Below are positions 57,268 to 64,000 of a DNA stretch of 64,000 nucleotides, piece after piece (the first letter of the stretch is position 1; the number at the start of each line of letters is the position of its first letter). Source of the DNA: Derxia lacustris. GTDB lineage: Bacteria > Pseudomonadota > Gammaproteobacteria > Burkholderiales > Burkholderiaceae_E. The notes beneath the pieces are model-generated. The model did no database searches. It was not told the DNA's origin and was given only the letters and a program-made list of their open reading frames with translations. The DNA is taken from NCBI RefSeq assembly GCF_002105195.1, contig NZ_MUHU01000002.1:496001-560000 (forward strand). The letters run 5' to 3'. The translations under genes were made by a program, and so were the position numbers.

Positions 57268-58953
57268 TCACACCACATGCTCGATCACGAGCTGGGTGTT
57301 GATGTGGCCGTTGAACTCGTTGGCATCGACGCGGAACGCGAACGTCCCGCGCGGCGGCAGTTTCTGCCGGTTGAAGCCGATGGCGTCGAAGCGCTGGCCC
57401 GCGACCCGCAGCGACGCCTTCACATGGCGCTCGCCGACGATGCGCTGCTGGATCACCTCGAACTCGTCGGCGAACAGCGGCGCCTCGAAGGCCTGACCCC
57501 AGATTTCGGCGCCCAGCATCTGGGCGATCTCGGCGCGCATCCAGGCGGTTTCGAGCGGCCCGTCGACGGTCACGATGCGCTCGCGCGGCGTGTTGCCGAG
57601 CTGCTCGGCCACCACCTGCACGAAGGCCTCGCGGAAGGCGTCGAGCGCGCCGGTCGCAATCGTGAGCCCGGCCGCCATCGCATGCCCGCCAAAGCGATCC
57701 ACCAGCCCCGGCGCGCGCTTGGTCACGAGATCGATCGCATCGCGCAGATGCAGCCCCGGAATCGACCGCCCCGAACCGGTCAGCACGCCGTCGCCGTTGG
57801 GCGCGAACACGATGGCCGGCCGGTGATGGCGGTCCTTGAGCTTGGTCGCCACCAGCCCGGTCACGCCCGCGTGAAAGCTCGGGTCCATCAGCACGATGGC
57901 CTGGGCGTCGGCATCGACCGGCAGGTCTGCGCTGCGGTCGAGCATCGCGTCCTGCACCAGCCGGCGCTCGGCATTGATGCGGTCGAGCTGCCCGGCCAGA
58001 TCGAAGGCGCGCGCCGGGTCATCGGTGAGCAGGCATTCGATGCCGATCGACATGTCGGCCAGCCGCCCGGCGGCATTGATGCGCGGCCCGATGCCAAAGC
58101 CGATGTCGGCCGTCGACAGCCGGCGCAGCTCGCGCCCGGCCACCTGGGCCAGCGCCGCAATGCCCGGCTGGGCCTGACCGGCGCGCAGCCGGTCGAGCCC
58201 GAGCTTGACCAGCAGCCGGTTGTTGTCGTCGAGCTTGACCAGATCGGCCACGGTGCCCACGGCCACCAGATCGAGCAGCTTGTCGAGGCGCGGCTGGGTC
58301 TGCGCATCGAAGCGGCCGCGCGCGCGCAACTCGGCGCGCAGCGCGATCAGCACATAGAACATCACGCCCACGCCGGCCAGCTGGCGCGACGCAAAGCCGC
58401 AGCCCGGCTGGTTGGGATTCACGATGGCGCGCGCGTCGGGCAGGGTGGCGCCGACCGCGTGATGGTCGGTCACGATCACCTCGATGCCGTGGGCGTTGGC
58501 GTAGTCCACGCCCTCGTGGCTGGCGATGCCGTTGTCCACCGTCACGATCAGGTCGGGCTTGCGCGGCAGCGCCAGATCGACCACCTGCGGCGACAGGCCA
58601 TAGCCGGTCTCGAAGCGGTTGGGCACCAGGTAATCGACGGTTGCGCCCAGCTCGCGCAGACCGCGCACGGCCAGCGCGCAGGCGGTCGCGCCATCGCAGT
58701 CGTAATCGGCCACCACCAGCAGGCGCTCGCCGTCCTCGATGGCGTCGGCGAGGCGCTCGGCGGCGTCGGCCAGGCCGAGCATGTCGGTCGGCGGCAGCAG
58801 CTTGCCGATGCTCGCGGCCGGCGGCGCGGAACAGCCGCGTTGCGCGTAAAGGCGCGCCAGCAGCGGATGCAGGCCGGCGCGGATCAGCGCGTCTTCCTTG
58901 CGCGGATCGCGCGGGCGCACGACAAAGCGCGGCGGTACGGCGGAATCGGACAT
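57268..58953 (-). CDS. recJ: Single-strand DNA exonuclease RecJ
   Basis: RecJ degrades single-stranded DNA 5' to 3' in recombination and mismatch repair. In 561 residues, DHH phosphoesterase motifs are VVADYDCDGATACAL, IVTVDNGIAS, VIVTDHHAVG and NPNQPGCGFASRQLAGVGV; the DHHA1 domain has VDRFGGHAMAAGLTI. Start ATG 58953 overlaps the stop of the upstream gene (TGATG), indicating coupling. The pairing with an RpfE-like gene, and lysS-prfB nearby, resembles the Xanthomonas rpf region. Confidence 0.97.
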   Translation of the reverse strand: MSDSAVPPRFVVRPRDPRKEDALIRAGLHPLLARLYAQRGCSAPPAASIGKLLPPTDMLGLADAAERLADAIEDGERLLVVADYDCDGATACALAVRGLRELGATVDYLVPNRFETGYGLSPQVVDLALPRKPDLIVTVDNGIASHEGVDYANAHGIEVIVTDHHAVGATLPDARAIVNPNQPGCGFASRQLAGVGVMFYVLIALRAELRARGRFDAQTQPRLDKLLDLVAVGTVADLVKLDDNNRLLVKLGLDRLRAGQAQPGIAALAQVAGRELRRLSTADIGFGIGPRINAAGRLADMSIGIECLLTDDPARAFDLAGQLDRINAERRLVQDAMLDRSADLPVDADAQAIVLMDPSFHAGVTGLVATKLKDRHHRPAIVFAPNGDGVLTGSGRSIPGLHLRDAIDLVTKRAPGLVDRFGGHAMAAGLTIATGALDAFREAFVQVVAEQLGNTPRERIVTVDGPLETAWMRAEIAQMLGAEIWGQAFEAPLFADEFEVIQQRIVGERHVKASLRVAGQRFDAIGFNRQKLPPRGTFAFRVDANEFNGHINTQLVIEHVV

Positions 58954-60125
58954 CAGGCTTCCTCGGCCACGGGATCGACGGCCAGTGAATCGATCAGCTT
59001 GCGGCGCTGCCAGAACTTCCAGCCCGCGACGGCGCCGGCGCGCAATTCGCGCCAGTCGTGTTCGCTGCATGCAATCAGCTCGAAGCGCCGGCCCGAGGCG
59101 AGCAGCGGCGCAAACCAGTCGCGCTCCAGCGCGGCGATGGCGGCGCGCCAGCCGGCCCAGTCCTCGCGCGCGGCCGGCACTTCGAGTTCGTCGAGCAGGA
59201 TGAGCGCATCGGTGCCCGGTTCGCGCGCCGGCTCGGCGGCGCGGTGCAGCCGGGCGAGGGCGCGCAGCGAGAGCTGATCGGCGCGCGCGGCAATCGCGGC
59301 CACCGGCGAAGGCGCCGCCGCACCGGCCAGCGCAAGACTGCCGCCGCCATGCACCCACAAGCCGTTTACCGTCGCCGCACCGCGCGCCTCGCGCGCCGCG
59401 CACACCGGATGCTCGAACCAGCTCATCTGGATTTCGTTCTGCAGCCGGCGCCAGTGGCGCGCGACCGCGTCGTACTCGCCGCCCGGCCCGCGCGCGCCCC
59501 ACAGATCGATGTTGCGACCCAGCGCCCGCAGCGGCTCGGCGGTGCGCAGCGAGTCGAGCGCCGGCCAGTGCAGAAACCATTCATCCGGCGTCGGCCGCAG
59601 CAGCTGCGCGCCCAGCGGATCGAGCGACGGCGCAATCGCCTCGGCCAGCGCCGCCGCCTCGTCGGCGCCGAGGCCCGGCCGCAGCGTGGCCAGCACCACA
59701 TGGTCGGTCGCCGCCGTGAAGCTGCACGGCTCCACGCACCACCAGCTTTTCTCGCCCGGGTCCACGCCCAGCGCCAGCAGCCGCAAGGCCGCTTCCGGCA
59801 GCGGATTGGGCACCGCCGGCCCGCGCGTCGTGCCCTTGCGCGACGACAGCATCCGCGCCGCCGCCGCCTGCGCCGCCCGCAGCGCCGCCTGATCGATCAC
59901 CTCGTCGCCCGCCGGCCGCCGCAGGCCCAGCCGCCGCGCCAGCCAGCGCGACGCCGGCCGGCTGAACTGCACCGGCCCGCCGGCAGCAGCCACCTCCGCC
60001 GCCGACTCGCGCGCCAGCGGCCGCGCCTGGGCCAGCAGCGCCTGCAAGGCCGGCAGCGGAAGGTCGTCAAGCACCTCGTGCGCAACGCTGCGCGGCACGA
60101 GCAGATCGGGAACAAGCAGTTGCAT
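58953..60125 (-). CDS. RpfE-like / phosphoglycerate-mutase-like protein
   Basis: The 390-residue protein begins MQLLVPDLLVPRSVAHEVLD and contains LALGVDPGEKSWWCVEPCSF, ATLRPGLGADEAAALAEAI, DEWFLHWPALDSLRT, SWFEHPVCAAREARGAATVNGLWVHGGG and RFELIACSEHDWRELRA. This composition fits the RpfE-type family found directly upstream of recJ in beta- and gammaproteobacteria, distantly related to phosphoglycerate mutase; biochemical role unknown. A -10 of the TAGAATCG type is at 60156-60151 on the minus strand. It is translationally coupled to recJ. Confidence 0.8.
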   Translation of the reverse strand: MQLLVPDLLVPRSVAHEVLDDLPLPALQALLAQARPLARESAAEVAAAGGPVQFSRPASRWLARRLGLRRPAGDEVIDQAALRAAQAAAARMLSSRKGTTRGPAVPNPLPEAALRLLALGVDPGEKSWWCVEPCSFTAATDHVVLATLRPGLGADEAAALAEAIAPSLDPLGAQLLRPTPDEWFLHWPALDSLRTAEPLRALGRNIDLWGARGPGGEYDAVARHWRRLQNEIQMSWFEHPVCAAREARGAATVNGLWVHGGGSLALAGAAAPSPVAAIAARADQLSLRALARLHRAAEPAREPGTDALILLDELEVPAAREDWAGWRAAIAALERDWFAPLLASGRRFELIACSEHDWRELRAGAVAGWKFWQRRKLIDSLAVDPVAEEA

Positions 60126-60150
60126 GTGGGGGCGTCCTGGGAGGCCGGCG

Positions 60151-60156
60151 ATTCTA
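60151..60156 (-). promoter_or_regulatory. Candidate -10 for the RpfE-like gene and recJ
   Basis: On the minus strand TAGAAT followed by CG, about 25 bases before ATG 60125. Same -10 pattern as efp, pgsA and tRNA-Ser. Confidence 0.4.
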
Positions 60157-60226
60157 TGTCTATGGCAGACTCGCCCGCGCTCTCGGGGTGCCCCCCGACG
60201 GCAACCTTCTTGCAAAGCCCCCCGCT

Positions 60227-61486
60227 GTGTCCTTCTTCCAATCCTTCGAGTGGATGATCGGGCTGCGCTACACCCGCGCCCGGCGCGGCGCCCGGCGCAA
60301 CCGCTTCATCTCTTTCATCTCCGGCATCTCCATGGCCGGCATCGCGCTCGGCGTGGCCGCGCTCATCATCGTGCTGTCGGTGATGAACGGCTTCCAGAAG
60401 GAAGTGCGCGACCGGATGCTTTCGGTGCTGTCGCACGTCGAAGTGTTCGCCCCCGAAGGCGGCCTCGACGACTGGCAGAAGACCGCCGCCGAAACCCGCG
60501 CCAACAAGCATGTGATCGCCGCCGCGCCCTATGTGCAGGGCCAGGTGATGATGGCCCGCGGCGACGTGTTCAAGGGCGCGCTCATCCGCGGCGTCGACCC
60601 GGCGCTGGAGCCGGCCGTGTCCGATCTGGCCACCGAGGTGCGCGAAGGCAATCTCGCCGATCTCGGCGCCGGGCAGTTCAACATCGTGCTGGGGCGGGGC
60701 CTTGCCAGCGAACTCGGCGTGGGCGTGGGCGACAAGGTCGCGCTCATCGCGCCCGAAGGCAGCGTCACGCCGGCCGGCGTCGTGCCCCGGCTCAAGCAGT
60801 TCAGCGTGGTCGGCATCTTCGAGAGCGGGCATTACGAGTACGACTCCACGCTCGCTCTGGTGGCGCTCGACGACGCCGCCAAGCTGTTCCGCACCGGCGG
60901 CCCGAGCGGCGTGCGGCTCAAGCTCGACGACATGCAGCTCGCCCCCGAGGTGGCGCAGGAACTGTCGCAGAGCCTCAGCGGCCATCTCTACATCCTGGAC
61001 TGGACGCGCCAGAACAAGACCTGGTTTGCCGCCGTGAAGACCGAGAAACGGATGATGTTCATCATCCTGGCGCTCATCGTGGCCGTCGCCGCGTTCAACT
61101 TGGTGAGCACGCTGGTGATGACCGTGACCGACAAGCAGGCCGACATCGCCATCCTGCGCACGCTCGGCGCCGCGCCCGGCTCGATCATGAAAATCTTCGT
61201 CGTGCAGGGCGCGCTCATCGGCCTGTCGGGCGCCGCGCTCGGCGTGGGGCTCGGGGCGCTGGTGGCCTACAACATCGAGACCGTCGTGCCCTTCATCGAG
61301 CGCCTGCTCGGCGTGCAGTTCCTGCCCAAGGACGTGTACTTCATCAGCAGCCTGCCGAGCGATCCGCAGGCGAGCGACATCCTCACCATCGGCTGCGTGT
61401 CCATCGTGCTGAGCTTGGTGGCCACCCTTTACCCGAGCTGGAGCGCCTCGCGCGTGGAACCGGCCGAGGCGCTGCGCTATGAATGA
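60227..61486 (+). CDS. lolC: Lipoprotein-releasing system permease LolC/LolE
   Basis: LolC is the inner-membrane permease that, with LolD, releases outer-membrane lipoproteins to LolA. The 419-residue protein has one N-terminal membrane helix after [18 protein letters not shown] ([28 protein letters not shown]), a large periplasmic domain, and three helices at the C-terminus ([64 protein letters not shown]). GTG 60227 gives [20 protein letters not shown] 60188 would add 13 unlikely residues. Only one permease gene is seen, as in LolF-type systems. It overlaps lolD by 8 bases. Confidence 0.94.
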   Translation: MSFFQSFEWMIGLRYTRARRGARRNRFISFISGISMAGIALGVAALIIVLSVMNGFQKEVRDRMLSVLSHVEVFAPEGGLDDWQKTAAETRANKHVIAAAPYVQGQVMMARGDVFKGALIRGVDPALEPAVSDLATEVREGNLADLGAGQFNIVLGRGLASELGVGVGDKVALIAPEGSVTPAGVVPRLKQFSVVGIFESGHYEYDSTLALVALDDAAKLFRTGGPSGVRLKLDDMQLAPEVAQELSQSLSGHLYILDWTRQNKTWFAAVKTEKRMMFIILALIVAVAAFNLVSTLVMTVTDKQADIAILRTLGAAPGSIMKIFVVQGALIGLSGAALGVGLGALVAYNIETVVPFIERLLGVQFLPKDVYFISSLPSDPQASDILTIGCVSIVLSLVATLYPSWSASRVEPAEALRYE

Positions 61487-62171
61487 CCCGATCCGCCAAC
61501 GCCCGGCCGCCGGCAGCGACGTGCTCGTCGCGCGCGACATCGGCAAGGTCTACCGCAGCGGCCCCGACGCGGTGGAAGTGCTGCGCGGCGTGGATTTCAG
61601 CGTGAAGGCCGGCGAGAGCGTGGCCATCGTCGGCGCCAGCGGCAGCGGCAAGAGCACGCTGCTGCACATTCTCGGCGGCCTAGACTGGCCCACGACCGGC
61701 AGCGTGACGCTGCTGGGCCAGAGCTATGCCGGACTGGATGAAGTGAAGCTCGGCCAGGTGCGCAACCGGTCGCTCGGCTTCGTGTACCAGTTCCATCACC
61801 TGCTGCCCGAGTTCAGCGCGCTGGACAACGTGGCGATGCCGCTGTTCATTCGGCGGATGGCGAAGGCGGAGGCGAGGGCGAGGGCGGCTGCGGTGCTGGA
61901 GGCGGTGGGGCTCGGGCATCGGCTGGGGCATGCGCCGGGGGAGCTGTCTGGCGGGGAGCGTCAGCGGGCGGCGATTGCGCGTGCATTGGTTACCGAGCCG
62001 GCTTGTGTGCTCGCCGATGAGCCGACGGGGAATCTGGATCGGGAAACGGCTGAGGTTGTATTTGAATTGATGGTTTCGCTAAATACGAGGCTTGGTGCAA
62101 GCCTCGTATTTGTTACCCATGACCGTGAACTAGCTGATCGTGCTTCTAGGCTGATATTAATTGCTAAGTAG
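61479..62171 (+). CDS. lolD: Lipoprotein-releasing ABC transporter ATPase LolD
   Basis: LolD powers lipoprotein release from the inner membrane. In 230 residues: Walker [14 protein letters not shown]-loop [10 protein letters not shown], signature [15 protein letters not shown], Walker [13 protein letters not shown] and the H-loop VTHD. The protein ends soon after, at ...[10 protein letters not shown], about ten residues shorter than usual LolD. Codon use changes sharply within the gene: from about 61850 it is unusually GGG/AGG-rich and the last 130 bases are AT-rich, with a 13-base inverted repeat. The 3' end may have been replaced by horizontal transfer. Confidence 0.94.
   Translation: MNDPIRQRPAAGSDVLVARDIGKVYRSGPDAVEVLRGVDFSVKAGESVAIVGASGSGKSTLLHILGGLDWPTTGSVTLLGQSYAGLDEVKLGQVRNRSLGFVYQFHHLLPEFSALDNVAMPLFIRRMAKAEARARAAAVLEAVGLGHRLGHAPGELSGGERQRAAIARALVTEPACVLADEPTGNLDRETAEVVFELMVSLNTRLGASLVFVTHDRELADRASRLILIAK
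62081..62111 (+). repeat. Perfect 13-base inverted repeat within lolD
   Basis: AAATACGAGGCTT, five bases GGTGC, AAGCCTCGTATTT. It lies in the last 90 bases of lolD exactly where composition becomes AT-rich. It has terminator-like shape but is coding ([10 protein letters not shown]). A junction remnant of a mobile element is possible. Confidence 0.85.
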
Positions 62172-62227
62172 GTAGCATGCTCCCAGCTACTTGGTTGATT
62201 TGGTTTGATTCAGCTAAGGATTTAATT

Positions 62228-63166
62228 TCACAAGGCTGAATATATGGCTATTGGATCGACAACTATTTCTTTTGTTCCTTTTCCAAACAGGCTGCGTTCA
62301 ATATTTGCAATTTGATCTATCATTCCGCTAAGGCCTTCCTTTAAATTGCTTGCGCTATTTAGTGGTTTGATGGGCTCAACGGCCACAACTGTATCCGTTT
62401 TGGTCTGCGTTGCAATTCCGAGTAAGACCAGAGGTTTTTCGGTATTGCGTGAATATTTTCTAATGAGCAAGTCTTCAGATTCGCGAAGGTAGTCTCGTTT
62501 GAGGCAGGCTGAAAACAACAATTCATCAAAGGTTTGGTGAACTTCAAAGTTCCCGGAGAATCCGTATTCCGTGATTGAGCGTAAAGAGTTTAGAAAATCG
62601 GGATCAAGATAAAGTCCATTTTCTTTCGTAAACTGACTCCCGTCCTTTAATTGTTTTTCCAGTCTTGTAATTTCATTATGCCTATTTTTCAGACTCTTAT
62701 TGCTTTTTAAGGCTTGAATCTCATTTAGGACCGGGGAAATCTTCTCATAGTTTGAAACATAATTGATAGCAATTCCAAGGGTGTTGAATGAGTCAAGGAG
62801 CGTTGTAATTTTGTCCGCATCGAAAAATCTCATATTTGACTCAATTCGCACGAATGATTTGACTTCGTTTGTGGGACGCGATTTTTCACTCGTGGTTGAA
62901 GAAAAATTGCTTATTAGATTAAGTTCTTCCAGTCGATTTTCAAAAATTGAGAAGGCGTGATCGTGTAAAACACGTTTTTCTATTTCTAGCTTATTTGAAC
63001 TCATGGCTTTGGCAACCATACGCCCGCTGCCGACGGGCCCCTTTTGTTCTTCATTGGAATCTTTGCTGGTGCCTGACTCGTGTAAAACGTATTCAGTAAT
63101 GCCTTCAAAAATTTGGGCCGAAAGCGAAAACATCTTGCTTTGGTCAAGGTAAATTATGTTTTTCAT
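62228..63166 (-). CDS. 312-residue soluble protein of unknown function (island gene 3)
   Basis: The protein starts MKNIIYLDQSKMFSLSAQIF, followed by QKGPVGSGRMVAKAM and KRVLHDHAFSIFENRLEEL, then a probable coiled coil (residues 140-178), and a C-terminal domain with PLVLLGIATQTK. The opening IYLD...SLSAQIFEG and the QKGPVGSGR box look like a conserved family, perhaps DUF6414, but that name is from memory and unverified. No membrane helix is seen. ATG 63166 has AGGAAG upstream and overlaps the previous gene's stop by 23 bases. It is AT-rich, unlike the chromosome, and the last gene of a three-gene unit. Confidence 0.85.
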   Translation of the reverse strand: MKNIIYLDQSKMFSLSAQIFEGITEYVLHESGTSKDSNEEQKGPVGSGRMVAKAMSSNKLEIEKRVLHDHAFSIFENRLEELNLISNFSSTTSEKSRPTNEVKSFVRIESNMRFFDADKITTLLDSFNTLGIAINYVSNYEKISPVLNEIQALKSNKSLKNRHNEITRLEKQLKDGSQFTKENGLYLDPDFLNSLRSITEYGFSGNFEVHQTFDELLFSACLKRDYLRESEDLLIRKYSRNTEKPLVLLGIATQTKTDTVVAVEPIKPLNSASNLKEGLSGMIDQIANIERSLFGKGTKEIVVDPIAIYSAL

Positions 63167-63293
63167 TTTCGTTCTTCCTGTTCATAAATTCTTGGTAATA
63201 GCGACGCCGAGTATCTATGAAAGACCAGACGGCAACGCAGACGCCAAGCAGTATGGCAATGATTAAAATGGTAAGCAAGATGATGCTCAACAT
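63144..63293 (-). CDS. 49-residue single-pass membrane peptide (island gene 2)
   Basis: The product starts MLSIILLTILIIAILLGVCV, a long hydrophobic helix to about residue 25, then a charged tail FIDTRRRYYQEFMNRKNENEK. GGAGG lies just before ATG 63293. The ATG overlaps the stop of gene 1 by 7 bases, and its own end overlaps gene 3 by 23 bases, strong signs of translational coupling. It is too short for standard gene callers to favour. No known family recognised; the layout recalls small toxins or membrane adaptors, but this is inference. Confidence 0.75.
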   Translation of the reverse strand: MLSIILLTILIIAILLGVCVAVWSFIDTRRRYYQEFMNRKNENEKHNLP

Positions 63294-63700
63294 TCGCCTC
63301 CAACTTTCGAATGATTGAATCGATCTAATGCGGAAAATGAAAGTAGCAGCGATGTTAAAGCCAGTCCAATTGAGCAGGTTCTTACTGCCCCGAAATCGAC
63401 CACATTGTTTGCTGATTCGCCTATTAGGGTAATGGCGTAAAGGGTGCTGTAAATCACTATAAAAAATATGGACACTCCATTTTGAATGGTTTTCCAATTT
63501 TTATCTTTGCTGGGTAAATGCTCGATTTCATTTAAAACCGAAATATGCAATATGAGTCCAAAGGCGACGACGTCTCCTGGGGAAATGACGGTGGTCGGTC
63601 CGTTATTTGTAATAAGCCATACTAATATTCTGGTTGCTATTGGTAATAAACCAATAAATACCGTATAGATAAACCATTTTGTCTTGTTAATGGTTCGCAT
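63287..63700 (-). CDS. Four-helix membrane protein of unknown function (island gene 1)
   Basis: The 137-residue protein has four hydrophobic stretches: residues 10-30 (FIYTVFIGLLPIATRILVWLI), 43-57 (VVAFGLILHISVL), 75-93 (VSIFFIVIYSTLYAITLI) and 108-124 (CSIGLALTSLLLSFSAL). A charged loop NEIEHLPSKDKNWKTIQNG lies between the second and third. No signature was recognised. It heads the minus-strand unit, AT-rich, with only a weak ribosome-binding site (AAAGAT). Presumed inner-membrane. Confidence 0.82.
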   Translation of the reverse strand: MRTINKTKWFIYTVFIGLLPIATRILVWLITNNGPTTVISPGDVVAFGLILHISVLNEIEHLPSKDKNWKTIQNGVSIFFIVIYSTLYAITLIGESANNVVDFGAVRTCSIGLALTSLLLSFSALDRFNHSKVGGEC

Positions 63701-64000
63701 ATCTTTGATGTCAGTGTTATGGTGCTTGATGGGTTAAGTGATGAAGATTATACCCGACGAACGTATATATGGCGTAAATAATAGGTGGTAATTTTGCATT
63801 AAGAATGTTCAGTGTGCTGTGCGTGACATGTTGCGTCAATTCGAGGTGTTTAAATTTTTGTTTGCACCAACTCCTTACTGAAAGAGTTGGCGTCTTGAAT
63901 TTCAGCTTAATCATTCACGCCGCGTAAGCAATGTTTTGTCATTTGTGATGATGGAAATTACGCTCAGCACAGGCAGGCGAAAGATTAAATAACTTCCACA
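63701..64000. other. AT-rich stretch without a convincing gene
   Basis: These 300 bases reach the window edge and presumably contain the promoter of the three-gene unit. A hairpin is present at 63867-63890 (CCAACTC, ten bases, GAGTTGG). A 65-codon frame on the minus strand (63914-63717) lacks a ribosome-binding site and any protein-like pattern and is not called. No tRNA or integrase is visible. Confidence 0.6.

Noticed and set aside
63717..63914. 65-codon minus-strand frame near the window edge
   Set aside because: No ribosome-binding site, no hydrophobic or conserved pattern, AT-rich where stops are common; kept as non-coding.

Overview
The window is G+C-rich bacterial chromosome, almost certainly from a betaproteobacterium (Burkholderiales-like; genus not determined). 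Reasons: the order yceD-rpmF-plsX-fabHDG-acpP-fabF-rpoE-rseA-lepA-lepB-rnc-era-recO-pdxJ-nagZ; an EF-P with Arg32 beside the arginine rhamnosyltransferase EarP; an Fds-type soluble NAD formate dehydrogenase operon; aromatic aminotransferase divergent from uvrB; an isc operon; and lysS, prfB, recJ and an RpfE-like gene close together. Nearly all genes are conserved housekeeping genes.

Layout. 1-6.5 kb: fatty-acid and phospholipid synthesis (plsX, fabH, fabD, fabG, acpP, fabF) behind rpmF. 6.6-15.5 kb: rpoE-rseA, then lepA-lepB-DUF4845-rnc-era-recO-pdxJ with 4-14 base overlaps, then nagZ; rseB, degP and acpS, often found in this neighbourhood, are absent. 15.6-19.9 kb: efp and earP on the minus strand, uvrC and pgsA on the plus strand. 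20.0-26.7 kb: tRNAs Gly, Cys, Ser and Arg, the copper ATPase copA with a small partner gene, aspartokinase lysC, an orphan TetR regulator and a HAD phosphatase. 26.7-35.7 kb: a formate block on the minus strand (fdsG, fdsB, fdsA, fdhD, fdsD, then a thioredoxin and formate-using purT) with a divergent ModE-like regulator. 35.7-41.5 kb: 3-hydroxybutyryl-CoA dehydrogenase, a secreted multicopper oxidase with a leader hairpin, a Phd/PIN toxin-antitoxin pair, an orphan small gene and the aminotransferase. 41.7-50.8 kb: uvrB, a low-molecular-weight phosphatase, and iscR-S-U-A-hscB-hscA-fdx-iscX with a visible IscR-type operator. 50.8-62.2 kb: tRNA-Asp, lysS, an unknown gene, prfB with its programmed frameshift, a DUF1631 protein, recJ, the RpfE-like gene and lolCD.

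From late lolD (about 61.85 kb) codon use changes, and from about 62.05 kb the DNA becomes AT-rich. The last 1.8 kb holds three overlapping minus-strand genes of unknown function: a four-helix membrane protein, a 49-residue single-pass membrane peptide and a 312-residue soluble protein. They look like a horizontally acquired, translationally coupled module, and this is the best candidate for an undescribed system. It sits at the window edge, so the island's other boundary is not visible.

Promoters of the housekeeping genes share a recurrent -10 of the form TANAAT followed by C and then G or C. Several intergenic hairpins act as terminators, some bidirectional. No CRISPR array, insertion sequence, rRNA or replication origin was seen.
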